Positions 1 through 9,124 of a stretch of DNA of 64,000 nucleotides are shown here, piece after piece. The stretch covers positions 1 to 64,000 of the forward strand of contig DFXX01000020.1 in NCBI GenBank assembly GCA_002381765.1, written 5' to 3'. The translations under genes were made by a program, and so were the position numbers. The first letter of the stretch is position 1. Each line of letters begins with the position of its first letter. Below the pieces are notes generated by a model. That model was not told the origin of the DNA. It did no database searches and saw only the letters and a program-made list of their open reading frames with translations. Origin of the DNA: Bacteriovoracaceae bacterium UBA4097. Lineage in GTDB: Bacteria > Bdellovibrionota > Bacteriovoracia > Bacteriovoracales > Bacteriovoracaceae.

Positions 1-20
1 CAGTTTTTTAAGGCATATAA

Positions 21-1442
21 TTGTTAGATCGATTTTATATTAGTCCTAAAGCGTTTATTCATTTTTTACCAGCTGCCATAATTGCCCTAATATTTTTCAT
101 GAGTAGAAGAAGTTTCTTGATTGATGTTACACTCGATCAAGATGAGCTATTCAGCTGGATGTTGATATCTGGCAGTTGGCTAGATTTTTTCAATATAATT
201 CTTAGAGATAGCCAACAGTTCTTGTATTTTGCCCTCGTTAAGATTTGGCAGGACATTTTGTCGACCCAGAGCGATTATCTTGTGCGGATGCCTTCCTTGA
301 TTTTCGCTTCTTTAACGGTCGGCTTAACTTTTCATCTTATGAGGGAAATTTTCTCGGGACTAATTGCTGTTGTCGTTGCTGCTTTTTTGGTTCAAAATCC
401 AGTCTTTGGCTATTTTGCAACTTATCACAGACCTTACTCGCTTCTTTGCTTTTTAATTATAATGATTATTTTTTCAGTCTGGAGATTGATAGAAGGGAGG
501 CAAAAGGAGTTTTATAGTAATCTTTTTTTGATTTTTACAGTTCTACTTCTGTATACCCATTATCTAGGTCTAATTTTCTCATTTTCGATAATTATTATAA
601 TGTTGTTATTAGGAATTAAGCTTACTGTAAACACTAGAAAGCTAGCATTCCTGGCGATTGTGATGGCCCTTTATTGCCTTCAGCTTGTTTATCAGTTTGA
701 ACATTCACTGAAGCTCATAGAATGGACTAAGGGAAATGGATATTTTGAGTTTATAGGTTTCGCTTATCTCTTCAAATTTGCTCATCGAAATCCTTTGGCG
801 ATTGCTACTTATTTTTGCCTCTTTCTGTTTTTAATCAGTTTAGTTAAAAGAGATATTCAAAGGAATAGTCCTCAGAATATATTTATTCTTTTCAATTTTT
901 ACTCTTTTCTTCTAGGGATATTAATCTTCTTTCTTTTGAGCCTTTCTCAAGTCTCCTTGTTGGTCGATAGATATTTGCTTGTTTTTCTCATCTTTCTCCT
1001 AGCACCAATCTCGTACTCTTTAAGTATCATCTGTAACCGCAAGGATGGAGAGGTCTTTTTAGCATTTCTGCTTCTATTTATATCTGCCGATCGAAATAAA
1101 CTCTTTGGCCATGAAGAAAGACTAAATGTAAAAGGCTTCTTTAAGCAGTTAAGGGACAAGAAATATTTTAAGAATGAAGATAGAATACTATGTCTCTATG
1201 ATGGGCCCTATGTAGGAGTGCTTACCCAGTATTCAAAAATGTCTTTAAAGAGAGATATTTGTAGTCGCCACATCGGAACTGGCGAATTTCAACAGGATGT
1301 TCTTGATCAAGGTTATGATTATGTTATTAGATCTTTGGACTTTAAGTCCAAGGAATACAATCGGCAAGTATTTACGATTCCTGGATCTAGTAAGGTTTTA
1401 TACTCATCTCGAGACTTTATTATCTATCAAACAGGGAGGTGA
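21..1442 (+). CDS. GT-C (PMT/ArnT-like) membrane glycosyltransferase
   Basis: Polytopic inner-membrane protein of about 473 residues with roughly ten hydrophobic segments and a short soluble C-terminal tail (from about residue 360). The first periplasmic loop carries a DQDELFSW motif, and VRMPSL follows near residue 88. This resembles the acidic loop and R-P-S signature of lipid-linked-sugar-dependent GT-C enzymes (PMT/GT39, ArnT, RgtA types). Such enzymes move a sugar from a polyprenyl phosphate to a protein, lipid A or polymer; the acceptor cannot be told here. The TTG start directly follows an in-frame TAA, with AAGG seven bases upstream. An internal ATG at 100 is possible but would remove the first membrane segment. 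The family call rests on topology and the loop motif, so the exact family is uncertain. Confidence 0.65.
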   Translation: MLDRFYISPKAFIHFLPAAIIALIFFMSRRSFLIDVTLDQDELFSWMLISGSWLDFFNIILRDSQQFLYFALVKIWQDILSTQSDYLVRMPSLIFASLTVGLTFHLMREIFSGLIAVVVAAFLVQNPVFGYFATYHRPYSLLCFLIIMIIFSVWRLIEGRQKEFYSNLFLIFTVLLLYTHYLGLIFSFSIIIIMLLLGIKLTVNTRKLAFLAIVMALYCLQLVYQFEHSLKLIEWTKGNGYFEFIGFAYLFKFAHRNPLAIATYFCLFLFLISLVKRDIQRNSPQNIFILFNFYSFLLGILIFFLLSLSQVSLLVDRYLLVFLIFLLAPISYSLSIICNRKDGEVFLAFLLLFISADRNKLFGHEERLNVKGFFKQLRDKKYFKNEDRILCLYDGPYVGVLTQYSKMSLKRDICSRHIGTGEFQQDVLDQGYDYVIRSLDFKSKEYNRQVFTIPGSSKVLYSSRDFIIYQTGR

Positions 1443-1500
1443 TTGAAAATTTTAGATTAAGCCTGATGCCAAATGCTTTCTAAGCCCGTATGGTTTTCTT

Positions 1501-4050
1501 ATGAAATTATTCATAAGAAACAGATCGGGCAGCTCCCTGCTCTTCGTTTTTGTTGCCCTTGGTCTAGTGACCACTATTCCCCTTTACGTTCTTAAAATCA
1601 ATAATCAGTTATCTGAGCAGTCTTCCATCTTATGGAATAGGATCGTTGCCGATGAGACTGCCCAGTCTTCATTTGTGTTACTTGAGGCAGCTTTGGCCCG
1701 AAGACTTTGGTCACCTCCTCCCGATAAAGACTGTATGATTCAAGAAGAGTTTTCAGTAAATGGGATATTGGAAAATGGTGCGACCTATCAGGTTGACGGA
1801 AAATATATTAAAGAGTCTAAGACACTGGAAATGACCTCGTTAGCTACCTACAAAGGTGTTGAATCTCGTTACCAAAAGAATCTTAAAATTTATGATGTTG
1901 CCGACTATTTGATTCTTAGCAAAAAAACAGAAGACACTACTATCACTTCTCCTCGCTATAGTACGACTTTGCCTACAAGCCTTATCGCACGGGAAAGAAA
2001 GGTTTACTTTGATGGGGGAGTGAAGTTTCAAAATCTGACTTACAGACCACATGATTATGATCCTGATAAGAATAAAACCTATCCCATGCTGAATCCTGGT
2101 GAGATTAATATCATTTTACAAGCGGAGAGGCTTATTTTCAAAGGAGGTCTTCGGTACGATCACCTGACTTCTCCAATACCTGCACCAGGTGCCTTTCCTA
2201 AATTTTATAATGACTTCAGGCACATTACTAATGACTACTATCCTGAAACGACTCCCACTGGTCCTACTTACTTCTGGCAATGGGGCGGAGGGGGAGCCTT
2301 CATAACAAATGATTTTCAGCAAGCAAAGGATGTAGATGAGAGAATGAGGGCCGGATCAAGCGTAAATCATAGTTTAATCATGAAGCATTTTTATCCTATT
2401 GCTCTCTTTACTGGTATGTTGCCCCTAAATGCCACCAATGCTCAGGATACTGGAAGTTTCTTTGATGATCCCAATAAATGGTTGGTCTTTACTTATTCAT
2501 ATGGACCTAATGGAGTACCAACCTTTGGTGCCAGAAGGAACTTCACTTGTTATACGGAAGATAGGGGAGCTGATACTAGATTCTGTTCTTCAAGCCGCGC
2601 CTTCCCTAAAGGCTTTGATTCCTGGAGAAAGGAAGCGGATCTAAAAGGAGTTCTTTTCACTGATGACTTTGAGGACATGCAAACTCAGACTATTACTTGG
2701 GATAACATGGAAGCCATGAAAGAAGATGCCAAGGCTTGTGGTATCTATGTGAATGAGAGTACAGGTAATACTAGCGGGAGTTATTCAGATTGTGACTTGA
2801 GTAATAGTCGATTCGTTGGGGACTATATAACTGGAAAAGGGGCGAACTGTTCTAAAATTTTCCGACTAGATAGTGAAAGCATTCAGAGTAAGCTCTCTAA
2901 TTTTTCGGCAGCTAATTACAGCAGTGCGAATGATAAAATACTTAGAAGAGTTATATATTCCGAAGTTCCTTTAGAGATCGTTCAATCTCAAGTGGCGGGA
3001 CTTAGTACTTCGATGAGTAGTAATGTTAGAGAAAATCTGCCGTTATGGGTGGTGAATGAAGATGTAAATATCTTGAAACCCTTTCAACCTGATACCACTA
3101 GCCCTATTAATGAGAGACCTGGAGAGTTTAGACAACTCTATTTCAATAGTTCTCCTACAAATTTATTGAAACCACTGAATATGGTTTACCTCAGTCCAGA
3201 AAGAACTGTCATTCATTCCCCTTTTCATAAGCCTCTGTCTAATTCAGAGCTACTTAATGATTTCCCGGTAGTTAATGGTCGCATAAGACCAAGCTATAGT
3301 ATTCAAACAGATTGGAAGCACCATGAAGATGATGGGCTCAAGTACGGTGTAAGAATTGTAAACATAAAGAATATGTCTCTGATAGATAATACTCAAAGTT
3401 TCAGTTATCACGAAGGTTTTTTCCTTCGTGGACTTTGGAGTGTGGTGGATTCATCGGCCATCCAAGTTCTTAGGAATGGCTGTTTTTTAAGTCCTTCTGC
3501 CAGTGAACCCATTGTTTCTTCAACAGGAGGACCTGTCTTGCCACCTGGGCATCCGGCGTTAGGTAAATTTGTGCCGCCTCTTTCAAGTAGATTTTATGAT
3601 CAAACTTCGGGAACGAAGATCAGTCATTACTATCGTCCCTACATATTCGAACTTCAATTTAAACATTCTGATGTGAGAGAATCTGTTATTAACTTTGAAG
3701 GAACTCGACTAGGGGTGTATTTCTCTGCAGAAGCTGTTGCTGGCAAACAACCTCTCAGTATCCAGAAATATTCACGCCGAGAATTCTATAATCCTAATCA
3801 GATAGATTTATCTCAAAGGTCATATGTTTGGGACAGTGAGAATTGGTATAACAAGGTAGGGAGTGTTACTAACCCTATATCATGCACTATTGAACCCGTC
3901 ATTCGAGGAACGACTGTGAAGCATGATGCAATCAATGTTCCTTTGAACAGGGCAGAATTCACTTTCCTTCACCAACCTCCAGGGGATGACTTTAACTCTG
4001 TCGGATCCATAATGTCTTTGCCACTTCCCATGTTAAAGATGAGAAAATAA
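1501..4050 (+). CDS. Giant GspK/PilX-like minor (pseudo)pilin
   Basis: An 849-residue protein with a short basic N-terminus (KLFIRNRSG) followed by one hydrophobic helix (SSLLFVFVALGLVTTIPLY), laid out like a prepilin. Cleavage would fall after the glycine. Position +5 would be Phe rather than Glu, which fits the GspK/PilX class that lacks Glu5. The remaining roughly 800 residues are predicted extracytoplasmic and rich in Tyr, Ser, Asn and Pro. GspK is normally near 300 residues and PilX under 200, so this protein is unusually large. It overlaps the next pilin gene (TAATG) and heads a three-gene operon, so it probably builds the tip of a type IV pilus or type II-like pseudopilus. There is no clear Shine-Dalgarno. 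I recognise no domain in the large C-terminal part. Confidence 0.6.
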   Translation: MKLFIRNRSGSSLLFVFVALGLVTTIPLYVLKINNQLSEQSSILWNRIVADETAQSSFVLLEAALARRLWSPPPDKDCMIQEEFSVNGILENGATYQVDGKYIKESKTLEMTSLATYKGVESRYQKNLKIYDVADYLILSKKTEDTTITSPRYSTTLPTSLIARERKVYFDGGVKFQNLTYRPHDYDPDKNKTYPMLNPGEINIILQAERLIFKGGLRYDHLTSPIPAPGAFPKFYNDFRHITNDYYPETTPTGPTYFWQWGGGGAFITNDFQQAKDVDERMRAGSSVNHSLIMKHFYPIALFTGMLPLNATNAQDTGSFFDDPNKWLVFTYSYGPNGVPTFGARRNFTCYTEDRGADTRFCSSSRAFPKGFDSWRKEADLKGVLFTDDFEDMQTQTITWDNMEAMKEDAKACGIYVNESTGNTSGSYSDCDLSNSRFVGDYITGKGANCSKIFRLDSESIQSKLSNFSAANYSSANDKILRRVIYSEVPLEIVQSQVAGLSTSMSSNVRENLPLWVVNEDVNILKPFQPDTTSPINERPGEFRQLYFNSSPTNLLKPLNMVYLSPERTVIHSPFHKPLSNSELLNDFPVVNGRIRPSYSIQTDWKHHEDDGLKYGVRIVNIKNMSLIDNTQSFSYHEGFFLRGLWSVVDSSAIQVLRNGCFLSPSASEPIVSSTGGPVLPPGHPALGKFVPPLSSRFYDQTSGTKISHYYRPYIFELQFKHSDVRESVINFEGTRLGVYFSAEAVAGKQPLSIQKYSRREFYNPNQIDLSQRSYVWDSENWYNKVGSVTNPISCTIEPVIRGTTVKHDAINVPLNRAEFTFLHQPPGDDFNSVGSIMSLPLPMLKMRK

Positions 4051-4535
4051 TGATGAATAAGTACCTTAACCCAAATGGGGTTAGTTTAATTGAAGCACTT
4101 ATTGGAATTTCACTCATAGGGGTCGTCGCATACGGCTTTATGTCCTCTTCAAATCTCATGAATCAATCCTCCTCTCAGCAAGAGCAAACGGATTTAATAG
4201 GAGATATGGTGATGAAGAATGTTTATCGCTTGAGGGCGGCCAAGAGTGAGACATTTCCTCCCTATGGCAAAAGCCAGTTAAGGGAATATTTCACAAATGG
4301 TGATCTCATCAAGGAAAGCATCGTTAATGATTGCAGTAAGCCTAATACAAAGCCTGGTCAGATCAGTGTCTGTATTAAATTTTCAAGTGTAAGTGATTCT
4401 GAGGTAACTTTTAGCCACCCAGAATTCCTAAAGCTTCCTCAGTATGGCCAGAAACTTTATAAGTTAGATATTACGGGAGAAGCAGTATCCTCAGGACGAA
4501 AATTAATAAAGAAGATAACGGTTTTTAAAAGATGA
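4050..4535 (+). CDS. PilV/GspI-like minor pilin
   Basis: A 161-residue protein with a classic class III prepilin N-terminus: NPNG followed by VSLIEALIGISLIG. This gives a prepilin peptidase site after Gly and Glu at mature position 5. The hydrophobic alpha-1 helix continues to about residue 32, and the rest is a small soluble head with two cysteines (DC, VC) that could form a disulphide. Its start overlaps the stop of the giant GspK-like gene (TAATG) and its own stop overlaps the next start (ATGA), so the three products are translationally coupled. The position between GspK-like and PilW/GspJ-like genes suggests the PilV/GspI role in initiating or capping the pilus. No assembly ATPase or platform gene lies nearby. 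Confidence 0.75.
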   Translation: MMNKYLNPNGVSLIEALIGISLIGVVAYGFMSSSNLMNQSSSQQEQTDLIGDMVMKNVYRLRAAKSETFPPYGKSQLREYFTNGDLIKESIVNDCSKPNTKPGQISVCIKFSSVSDSEVTFSHPEFLKLPQYGQKLYKLDITGEAVSSGRKLIKKITVFKR

Positions 4536-5608
4536 AGAATGCAAAAGGCTTTACCATTCTGGAGGTTCTCGTTGCCGGTGCTATCATGGTGGGAGTTGGA
4601 CTCTTTGCGAGTCAATTCATGTCAAAATCAACTAAGCAGTACACGAACTTTCAAGGCAAGATGCTCATTACCATTGATACCAATCAGGTCTTCCAGAATC
4701 TATCCGTTGATCTGTCTAATCTTGCACGCTTAACCGATAATGGGGTGGAAGTTGAATCGATTAATAAGGATGATAAGGCTTATTTAGGACTTTATGGACT
4801 ATCCGCTAAGGATGCTCTGAAAAGGCCAGAGTGTCTGTATGAACCTGTTGATGATAATAATGGTTTTTCTATCATCCGATATACCACCATCAATCAATTA
4901 AGACCTTCTAAGCTCGTAATGTTTTGGAAGGAGGATGCAACTCCGCAACTGGATGTTCTTATTCAACGTACTGAAGGCCTGCAAAATCAGATATTCTCTG
5001 AGTTGGTGGGAGGTACTAACTTATCGAAGACTTTGAGGACAAAAGAAATCATCATCATTGATGGAGATGGATTTACGACTTCTCGGTTGCTTGTGAAAAG
5101 TGCCGATTATATCGAAAGCCCTATCGATCCCTATGATAAAATCAATAAGGACCCGGAGAAGTTTAAGTATTTTAAGGTGGCGGTTAAAAAGCCAGGAACT
5201 TTTTATTCTCCTAATGCCTCAGAAGTCCCGTTAACTCATCAGTTTATTACCGGATCTTATGTCTATTCGGTATCCACCAAAGTCCTCTGTGTGAATAAGG
5301 ATAAAACAAAGCTTCTCTCCATCGATGAAACAGATGGAACGAGTAGGGTGCTACTAAATATTGGAGCTGAAAAAGCATCAATAACCAATTTTAGAATCAA
5401 TTATCTTTCTTCCGGCAATCTTGAAAGTAGTCCGACTGGTCTGGCCGTTTTTCCTCCCCTGACAAATATCGATCCCATTAATAATAGAAAGTGTATCGAC
5501 CAGCTATTAATGAGGATGGATGTTCAGAAAGATCAAAAGGTCTTTAACTACGCTCAGAATATATTCATCTCCAATTTTAATCTTAAGCGACCCAGTTACT
5601 GTAAATAA
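4532..5608 (+). CDS. PilW/GspJ-like minor pilin
   Basis: A 358-residue protein with the prepilin signature NAKG followed by FTILEVLVAGAIMVG, so peptidase cleavage after Gly and Glu5 are both present. The rest is a long mixed alpha/beta ectodomain containing several cysteines, including a C-terminal pair (RKC, SYC). Length and order fit PilW or GspJ, which sit next to PilX/GspK and PilV/GspI in the tip complex. The start ATG overlaps the previous stop (ATGA). It is the last gene of the operon, followed by 120 bases without a gene. Assignment to a type IV pilus rather than a secretion pseudopilus cannot be decided from this window. Confidence 0.72.
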   Translation: MKNAKGFTILEVLVAGAIMVGVGLFASQFMSKSTKQYTNFQGKMLITIDTNQVFQNLSVDLSNLARLTDNGVEVESINKDDKAYLGLYGLSAKDALKRPECLYEPVDDNNGFSIIRYTTINQLRPSKLVMFWKEDATPQLDVLIQRTEGLQNQIFSELVGGTNLSKTLRTKEIIIIDGDGFTTSRLLVKSADYIESPIDPYDKINKDPEKFKYFKVAVKKPGTFYSPNASEVPLTHQFITGSYVYSVSTKVLCVNKDKTKLLSIDETDGTSRVLLNIGAEKASITNFRINYLSSGNLESSPTGLAVFPPLTNIDPINNRKCIDQLLMRMDVQKDQKVFNYAQNIFISNFNLKRPSYCK

Positions 5609-5728
5609 CGGAGTAAAAAGGTCAGACTGGCTTAAAATCGTTATTCGTAGAAGCTTAATAAGTCCAAGTTCCTCGCTCTTATGTGGTAAAATCTAGGCAT
5701 ACTTTTACAACGGCAGCAAGTTAGTCCT

Positions 5729-7054
5729 GTGAATTATAATTTTATCTTCTTTATTCCTCTTACCCCCTTCCTTGAGAAATATAAAATGTTCTTAGTCGCA
5801 AACTTTGAGGCTACGATCTGGGAAGTTGCAAATGAGAAAGAATATCTACAGACTGTTCCCATGCTTGAGAACTCCATTACTTTTAGTGACGATCTTAAAA
5901 AGACCGTAAACTATCTCACGCTCACTCAATCTGTTGCCAAGAGCAGTATTTGTAAGAATATATACTTCGGAGAAGGTACAACTCCTCCTCATCTTCTAAA
6001 AAAACTTCAGGGCATGGGTCTCGATGATGCCTGGAGCAGAGAATATAAAGACGAAGAAATGAAGGAGAAGATTGAAATGTTCTATCAGGGGTATAATGAT
6101 TCAGAGATTGCCCTGAAGCCATTAGGCCAAGCAGAAAAAGAAGAAGGATTTAAACTAAAAAAAATAAAGACTTATTTCACAGAGCCCCAGAAGCAGAATC
6201 AAAAAGTAAAAAGCATGCTGCTTACAGAAAATGAAGGTGACAATTCAAACTATGCACAGGGTGCGTCTGCCCCTAAACTAAATACAGAGGATAGTGAAGA
6301 GAGTAAGAAAAAAATTAAACTCAAAATTCTAAATCATCCTTTAGCACCCAAAAAAAAATTCAACCTCAATCTTTTAAATGAAAATCAAAAAAAAGGTACT
6401 CACTTTATCCCCTTAACCGGTGATAATTTTTTTCGATTAAGGACCTTGAATCCACTCGAAGCTTTGGATAAAGATCGAAAAAAACGAAGAGAAGAGTACT
6501 TAAGGCTATCCTCCTTTAAGGAGAAAGTGACTGCCTATAAAAAGCGATTTGAGGTCGATGAGTATACTGATAAGGTTCTTGAGAAATCCCTTGAAACTAT
6601 TCTAGAGCTTGAAGAAGATCGTTCTGAACTTTTTGCATCTGATTCAGATGACCTTGAATTCCTTGTCTTCTTCATTGAGCTCTATCAGAAGAAAGAAGTT
6701 GCCAAAGAAGTCATTATCAAAATAGCCTCTGAACTTATTCTTAAGAAAAATAAGGCCTATAGTACTTTTTATCTTATTACTGATAACCCAAGCCTTTTTT
6801 ACCCAAAAGACATCTCTGAAGACATGGTAAAGAGAGAAGAGGGGATACGACTTAATTTTAAAGACTATGATTTAAAGATTCCTCACTTTAAAGATGAAAC
6901 TTTCACAGAAAGCAATAATGAATTCTATTACCCTTATTATCTCAATAATAAACTCCTGGCCCTGGGAGTAGGTTTTTTTTCTGATCCACCAAGTCTCAAA
7001 GCTCAAAAATCAACTGAAGCCTTCTTTCTCATTCTAAGGAGCTTATTCATTTAA
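5729..7054 (+). CDS. Uncharacterised soluble protein
   Basis: I do not recognise this 441-residue protein. It has no signal peptide or clear membrane segment. A folded-looking N-terminal part (to about 130) is followed by a lysine-rich, low-complexity linker (about 135-225, with KLKKIKTYF and KKKIKLKI runs). The C-terminal half is charged and helical and ends in a hydrophobic stretch (TEAFFLILRSLFI). The listed start is GTG; an ATG at 5786 (MFLVANFE) is an alternative. One base separates it from the downstream HD-GYP-like gene, so the two are almost certainly co-transcribed and may act together, possibly in c-di-GMP or stress signalling. That role is only inferred from the neighbour. Confidence 0.5.
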   Translation: MNYNFIFFIPLTPFLEKYKMFLVANFEATIWEVANEKEYLQTVPMLENSITFSDDLKKTVNYLTLTQSVAKSSICKNIYFGEGTTPPHLLKKLQGMGLDDAWSREYKDEEMKEKIEMFYQGYNDSEIALKPLGQAEKEEGFKLKKIKTYFTEPQKQNQKVKSMLLTENEGDNSNYAQGASAPKLNTEDSEESKKKIKLKILNHPLAPKKKFNLNLLNENQKKGTHFIPLTGDNFFRLRTLNPLEALDKDRKKRREEYLRLSSFKEKVTAYKKRFEVDEYTDKVLEKSLETILELEEDRSELFASDSDDLEFLVFFIELYQKKEVAKEVIIKIASELILKKNKAYSTFYLITDNPSLFYPKDISEDMVKREEGIRLNFKDYDLKIPHFKDETFTESNNEFYYPYYLNNKLLALGVGFFSDPPSLKAQKSTEAFFLILRSLFI

Positions 7055-7055
7055 T

Positions 7056-7985
7056 ATGCTTTACTTAAAGATCGTTCCTCATTTTCTCCTTAACCTAGAT
7101 AAGATCCTTTCTTTCAATATATTCTATTTTAATCCCTTTACAGCTCAAAAAGGCATTGCTCTCGCTAAAGGAGATCTCCTGAGTGAAGAGAGAAAGCTCA
7201 TCATTAAAGAGATGATCGATAAGGGTTATCATATTGAAGTAAGAGAAGCCGATTTCGATAAGATAAAAGCCATGAATTTTGATCTTCATCAATTTCTTGT
7301 AGATGGTGAGCGAGTTCTAGCGATGAGAAAAAATGAGGTCGATGCCAGAGAGCTTCATTCCCAAAAAGAGCGCCCTAATCTTATTGAGCTTTTTAAAGGC
7401 TGTATCCTGAGAGATAATTTCGGGCCAATCATTGATATCGTAAAGCTAGAGATTACGACCTATTCCTCTGAAGTTTCTCATTATCAGACTCAGCTAAAGA
7501 ACTTTTTACTGAAGGCACTCGCTCGTTCCACTTATATGACCAATGGTGCTTGCTTTCTTTTTCTTCTATTGAAGAAGCTGAAAGTCGTGGATGAACTCGA
7601 AATACTGGAAGTCCTTGTTGCTTACTTTTTAAAAGATATTGGCATCAGTCAAATTGCTTTTAATGAAAGACTGAAAGAGCAAAGCGATCATTTTCAAAAA
7701 CATCCAATGTTTAGCATTTACTATCTAACCAAGTTTGGATTTGATCCATCTGTTCAACTTAAGAGATATATTCTTGAACATCAGGAATTAGCTGATGGCA
7801 GTGGCTATCCAAGGCAAAAGAATCAAAATCAGCTTCATGCAAATTCCCTTCTTATAGGAATGGTTGATCATATTTTTTATTCCAATCATCAGAATAAGCA
7901 GAGAAGAATTCCTAAGATTTTGGAAGGTTTGGATGAAAATCTCTATCTGAGTGAGCACATAGGAATTGCAAAGTCTTTTCTTTAA
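7056..7985 (+). CDS. Degenerate HD-GYP-like protein
   Basis: A 309-residue cytoplasmic protein. Its C-terminal half follows the HD-GYP plan: a helix ending FLKDIGIS where active enzymes have HD.GK, then HPMFSIYYL, then EHQELADGSGYP matching the H..E..DGSGYP block. The histidine of the first HD pair is replaced by Lys (LKD), so the metal centre is probably incomplete. The protein may bind rather than hydrolyse cyclic di-GMP, or serve as a scaffold. The N-terminal 110 residues are an unassigned domain. It follows an unknown protein by one base and is closed by a hairpin at 7990-8008. The family call is moderate, because the GYP region is clear but the rest is divergent. Confidence 0.6.
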   Translation: MLYLKIVPHFLLNLDKILSFNIFYFNPFTAQKGIALAKGDLLSEERKLIIKEMIDKGYHIEVREADFDKIKAMNFDLHQFLVDGERVLAMRKNEVDARELHSQKERPNLIELFKGCILRDNFGPIIDIVKLEITTYSSEVSHYQTQLKNFLLKALARSTYMTNGACFLFLLLKKLKVVDELEILEVLVAYFLKDIGISQIAFNERLKEQSDHFQKHPMFSIYYLTKFGFDPSVQLKRYILEHQELADGSGYPRQKNQNQLHANSLLIGMVDHIFYSNHQNKQRRIPKILEGLDENLYLSEHIGIAKSFL

Positions 7986-8012
7986 AAAAGGTCGGCCAAT
8001 GGCCGACCTTTA
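7986..8012. terminator. Intrinsic terminator between convergent genes
   Basis: A perfect GC-rich inverted repeat (GGTCGGCC-AAT-GGCCGACC) sits 4 bases after the HD-GYP-like gene and 17 bases before the end of the minus-strand outer-membrane gene. Read on the minus strand it is followed by a run of six T, so it mainly terminates the outer-membrane gene. On the plus strand the T tract is weak (TTTAAT). Confidence 0.8.
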
Positions 8013-8029
8013 ATCTACTTGTATAGTTC

Positions 8030-8989
8030 TTAGAATACGTTAACGTTAGCCGAAATCGCGATATTTGTACGATCAGATCTCAGATCGCTTGGGACGAACT
8101 GAATGTTTGGATAAAGGAATACATCTCTAGAAAGAGAGATACCTAGACCAACTGACTGGTAAACCTTACGTTTTGTATAAGTGTCATGATCTTGCTCTCT
8201 TGTCTGCTGGTAAACCTGCCAGCCAAAAACGGTTCTTAGATTAAACATATCATTCAAAACATACTCAGCAACTGGATAAAGGGCCGGAACATTTTCAGCA
8301 AGAGAGCGATCCGTTTTTGAAAAAGTATATTTTAACCATTCTAGGCTTGCCCCCAACGAAAGACCCGATTTCCCAAACTCTTTCATAAACGTTTGAGAAA
8401 AAACATAAGAAGCGTCATAGCCGGCTTTTGTTTGCTCCGGGTTGGTAATGAGGGTTGCACCTAAGGTAGTTACCGACTGCATGCCAAGGATATTATCTAA
8501 ATGTGTGTACTTAAGCGCCGGATCACTTACTGTTACCTCTTGCTTATTCTTTTCGAAGTCCTGTCGATTGGCACGGTCATGGTCAATGGTAGTATGAAAT
8601 GGAGTAGAAATGAATACACCTGTACTTGCAGTAATACTGTCCAGGGAAGTGATTCTGTATCTTACCCCAAGGTCAGCATAGAAGTTTTGAAGTTCAAGAG
8701 CGTCGGCAGCTCCTAGGATATTTCTTCTTTCCGGCTTCAAAGGATCGGCCAGGTTACCACCGGAATAGTTGAAAAATAAAGATCCACTCCATTTAGAGAG
8801 TGAGCCCGTTTCAGCTCTCAGACGACGGTTGGTTATAACTTGATCTGCTTCATCTGTAGCAGGCTTGGCCGAAAGAGGAGCAGCCGTAGCAGCAGCTTCT
8901 TTCGCGACTGGTTTTTTCTTCGCCTGGGCAAGTGCCAAGCTTGGCAAGCTGATTGCCAATAGGAGGGAGAGTGCTTTGAAATTAAACAT
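8030..8989 (-). CDS. Outer-membrane beta-barrel protein, copy 1
   Basis: A 319-residue secreted protein with a signal peptide (MFNFKALSLLLAISLPSLALA, cleavage after ALA) and a Lys/Ala-rich mature N-terminus. The body has alternating hydrophobic/polar strands and ends in ...NVNVF; the terminal aromatic is the usual BAM signal of outer-membrane barrels. It is highly similar along its whole length to the next upstream gene (9125-10075). Shared blocks include NYSGGNLADP, RNILGAADALELQNFYADLG and TYTKRKVYQSVGLGISLSRD, so the pair is a tandem duplication. I know no functional family for it. Each copy has its own terminator and a similar upstream sequence, so they can be expressed independently. Confidence 0.7.
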   Translation of the reverse strand: MFNFKALSLLLAISLPSLALAQAKKKPVAKEAAATAAPLSAKPATDEADQVITNRRLRAETGSLSKWSGSLFFNYSGGNLADPLKPERRNILGAADALELQNFYADLGVRYRITSLDSITASTGVFISTPFHTTIDHDRANRQDFEKNKQEVTVSDPALKYTHLDNILGMQSVTTLGATLITNPEQTKAGYDASYVFSQTFMKEFGKSGLSLGASLEWLKYTFSKTDRSLAENVPALYPVAEYVLNDMFNLRTVFGWQVYQQTREQDHDTYTKRKVYQSVGLGISLSRDVFLYPNIQFVPSDLRSDRTNIAISANVNVF

Positions 8990-9016
8990 GGATTACCTCT
9001 TAACTATAATTATTCA

Positions 9017-9041
9017 GATACAAGACAGTATTACTTTTTTT
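9017..9041 (-). repeat. Upstream element shared by the tandem barrel genes (copy 1)
   Basis: This 25-base stretch upstream of the first barrel gene matches 22 of 25 bases with 10104-10128, which sits at the same distance upstream of the second copy. It contains an A/T run next to GTAATACTGTC on the minus strand. It is probably the duplicated promoter or UP-element region; the -35/-10 boxes are not clear. Confidence 0.5.
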
Positions 9042-9074
9042 TAGAGGATGAAAAGTTTCTTTTCTTTCCTACCC

Positions 9075-9102
9075 AAAAAAAAGGCCAACCCGAAGGTTGG
9101 CC
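9075..9102 (-). terminator. Intrinsic terminator of barrel copy 2
   Basis: The stem GGCCAACC/GGTTGGCC closes a CGAA tetraloop. On the minus strand it is followed by eight T. It lies 23 bases after the stop of the 9125-10075 gene and so separates the two duplicated genes transcriptionally. Confidence 0.85.
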
Positions 9103-9124
9103 AATGTTATAAAAATTAATTTTC

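Noticed and set aside
1490..1504. Four-codon upstream frame (MVFL) ending at the ATG of the giant pilin gene
   Set aside because: No Shine-Dalgarno before it and the length is too short to trust; it could arise by chance.
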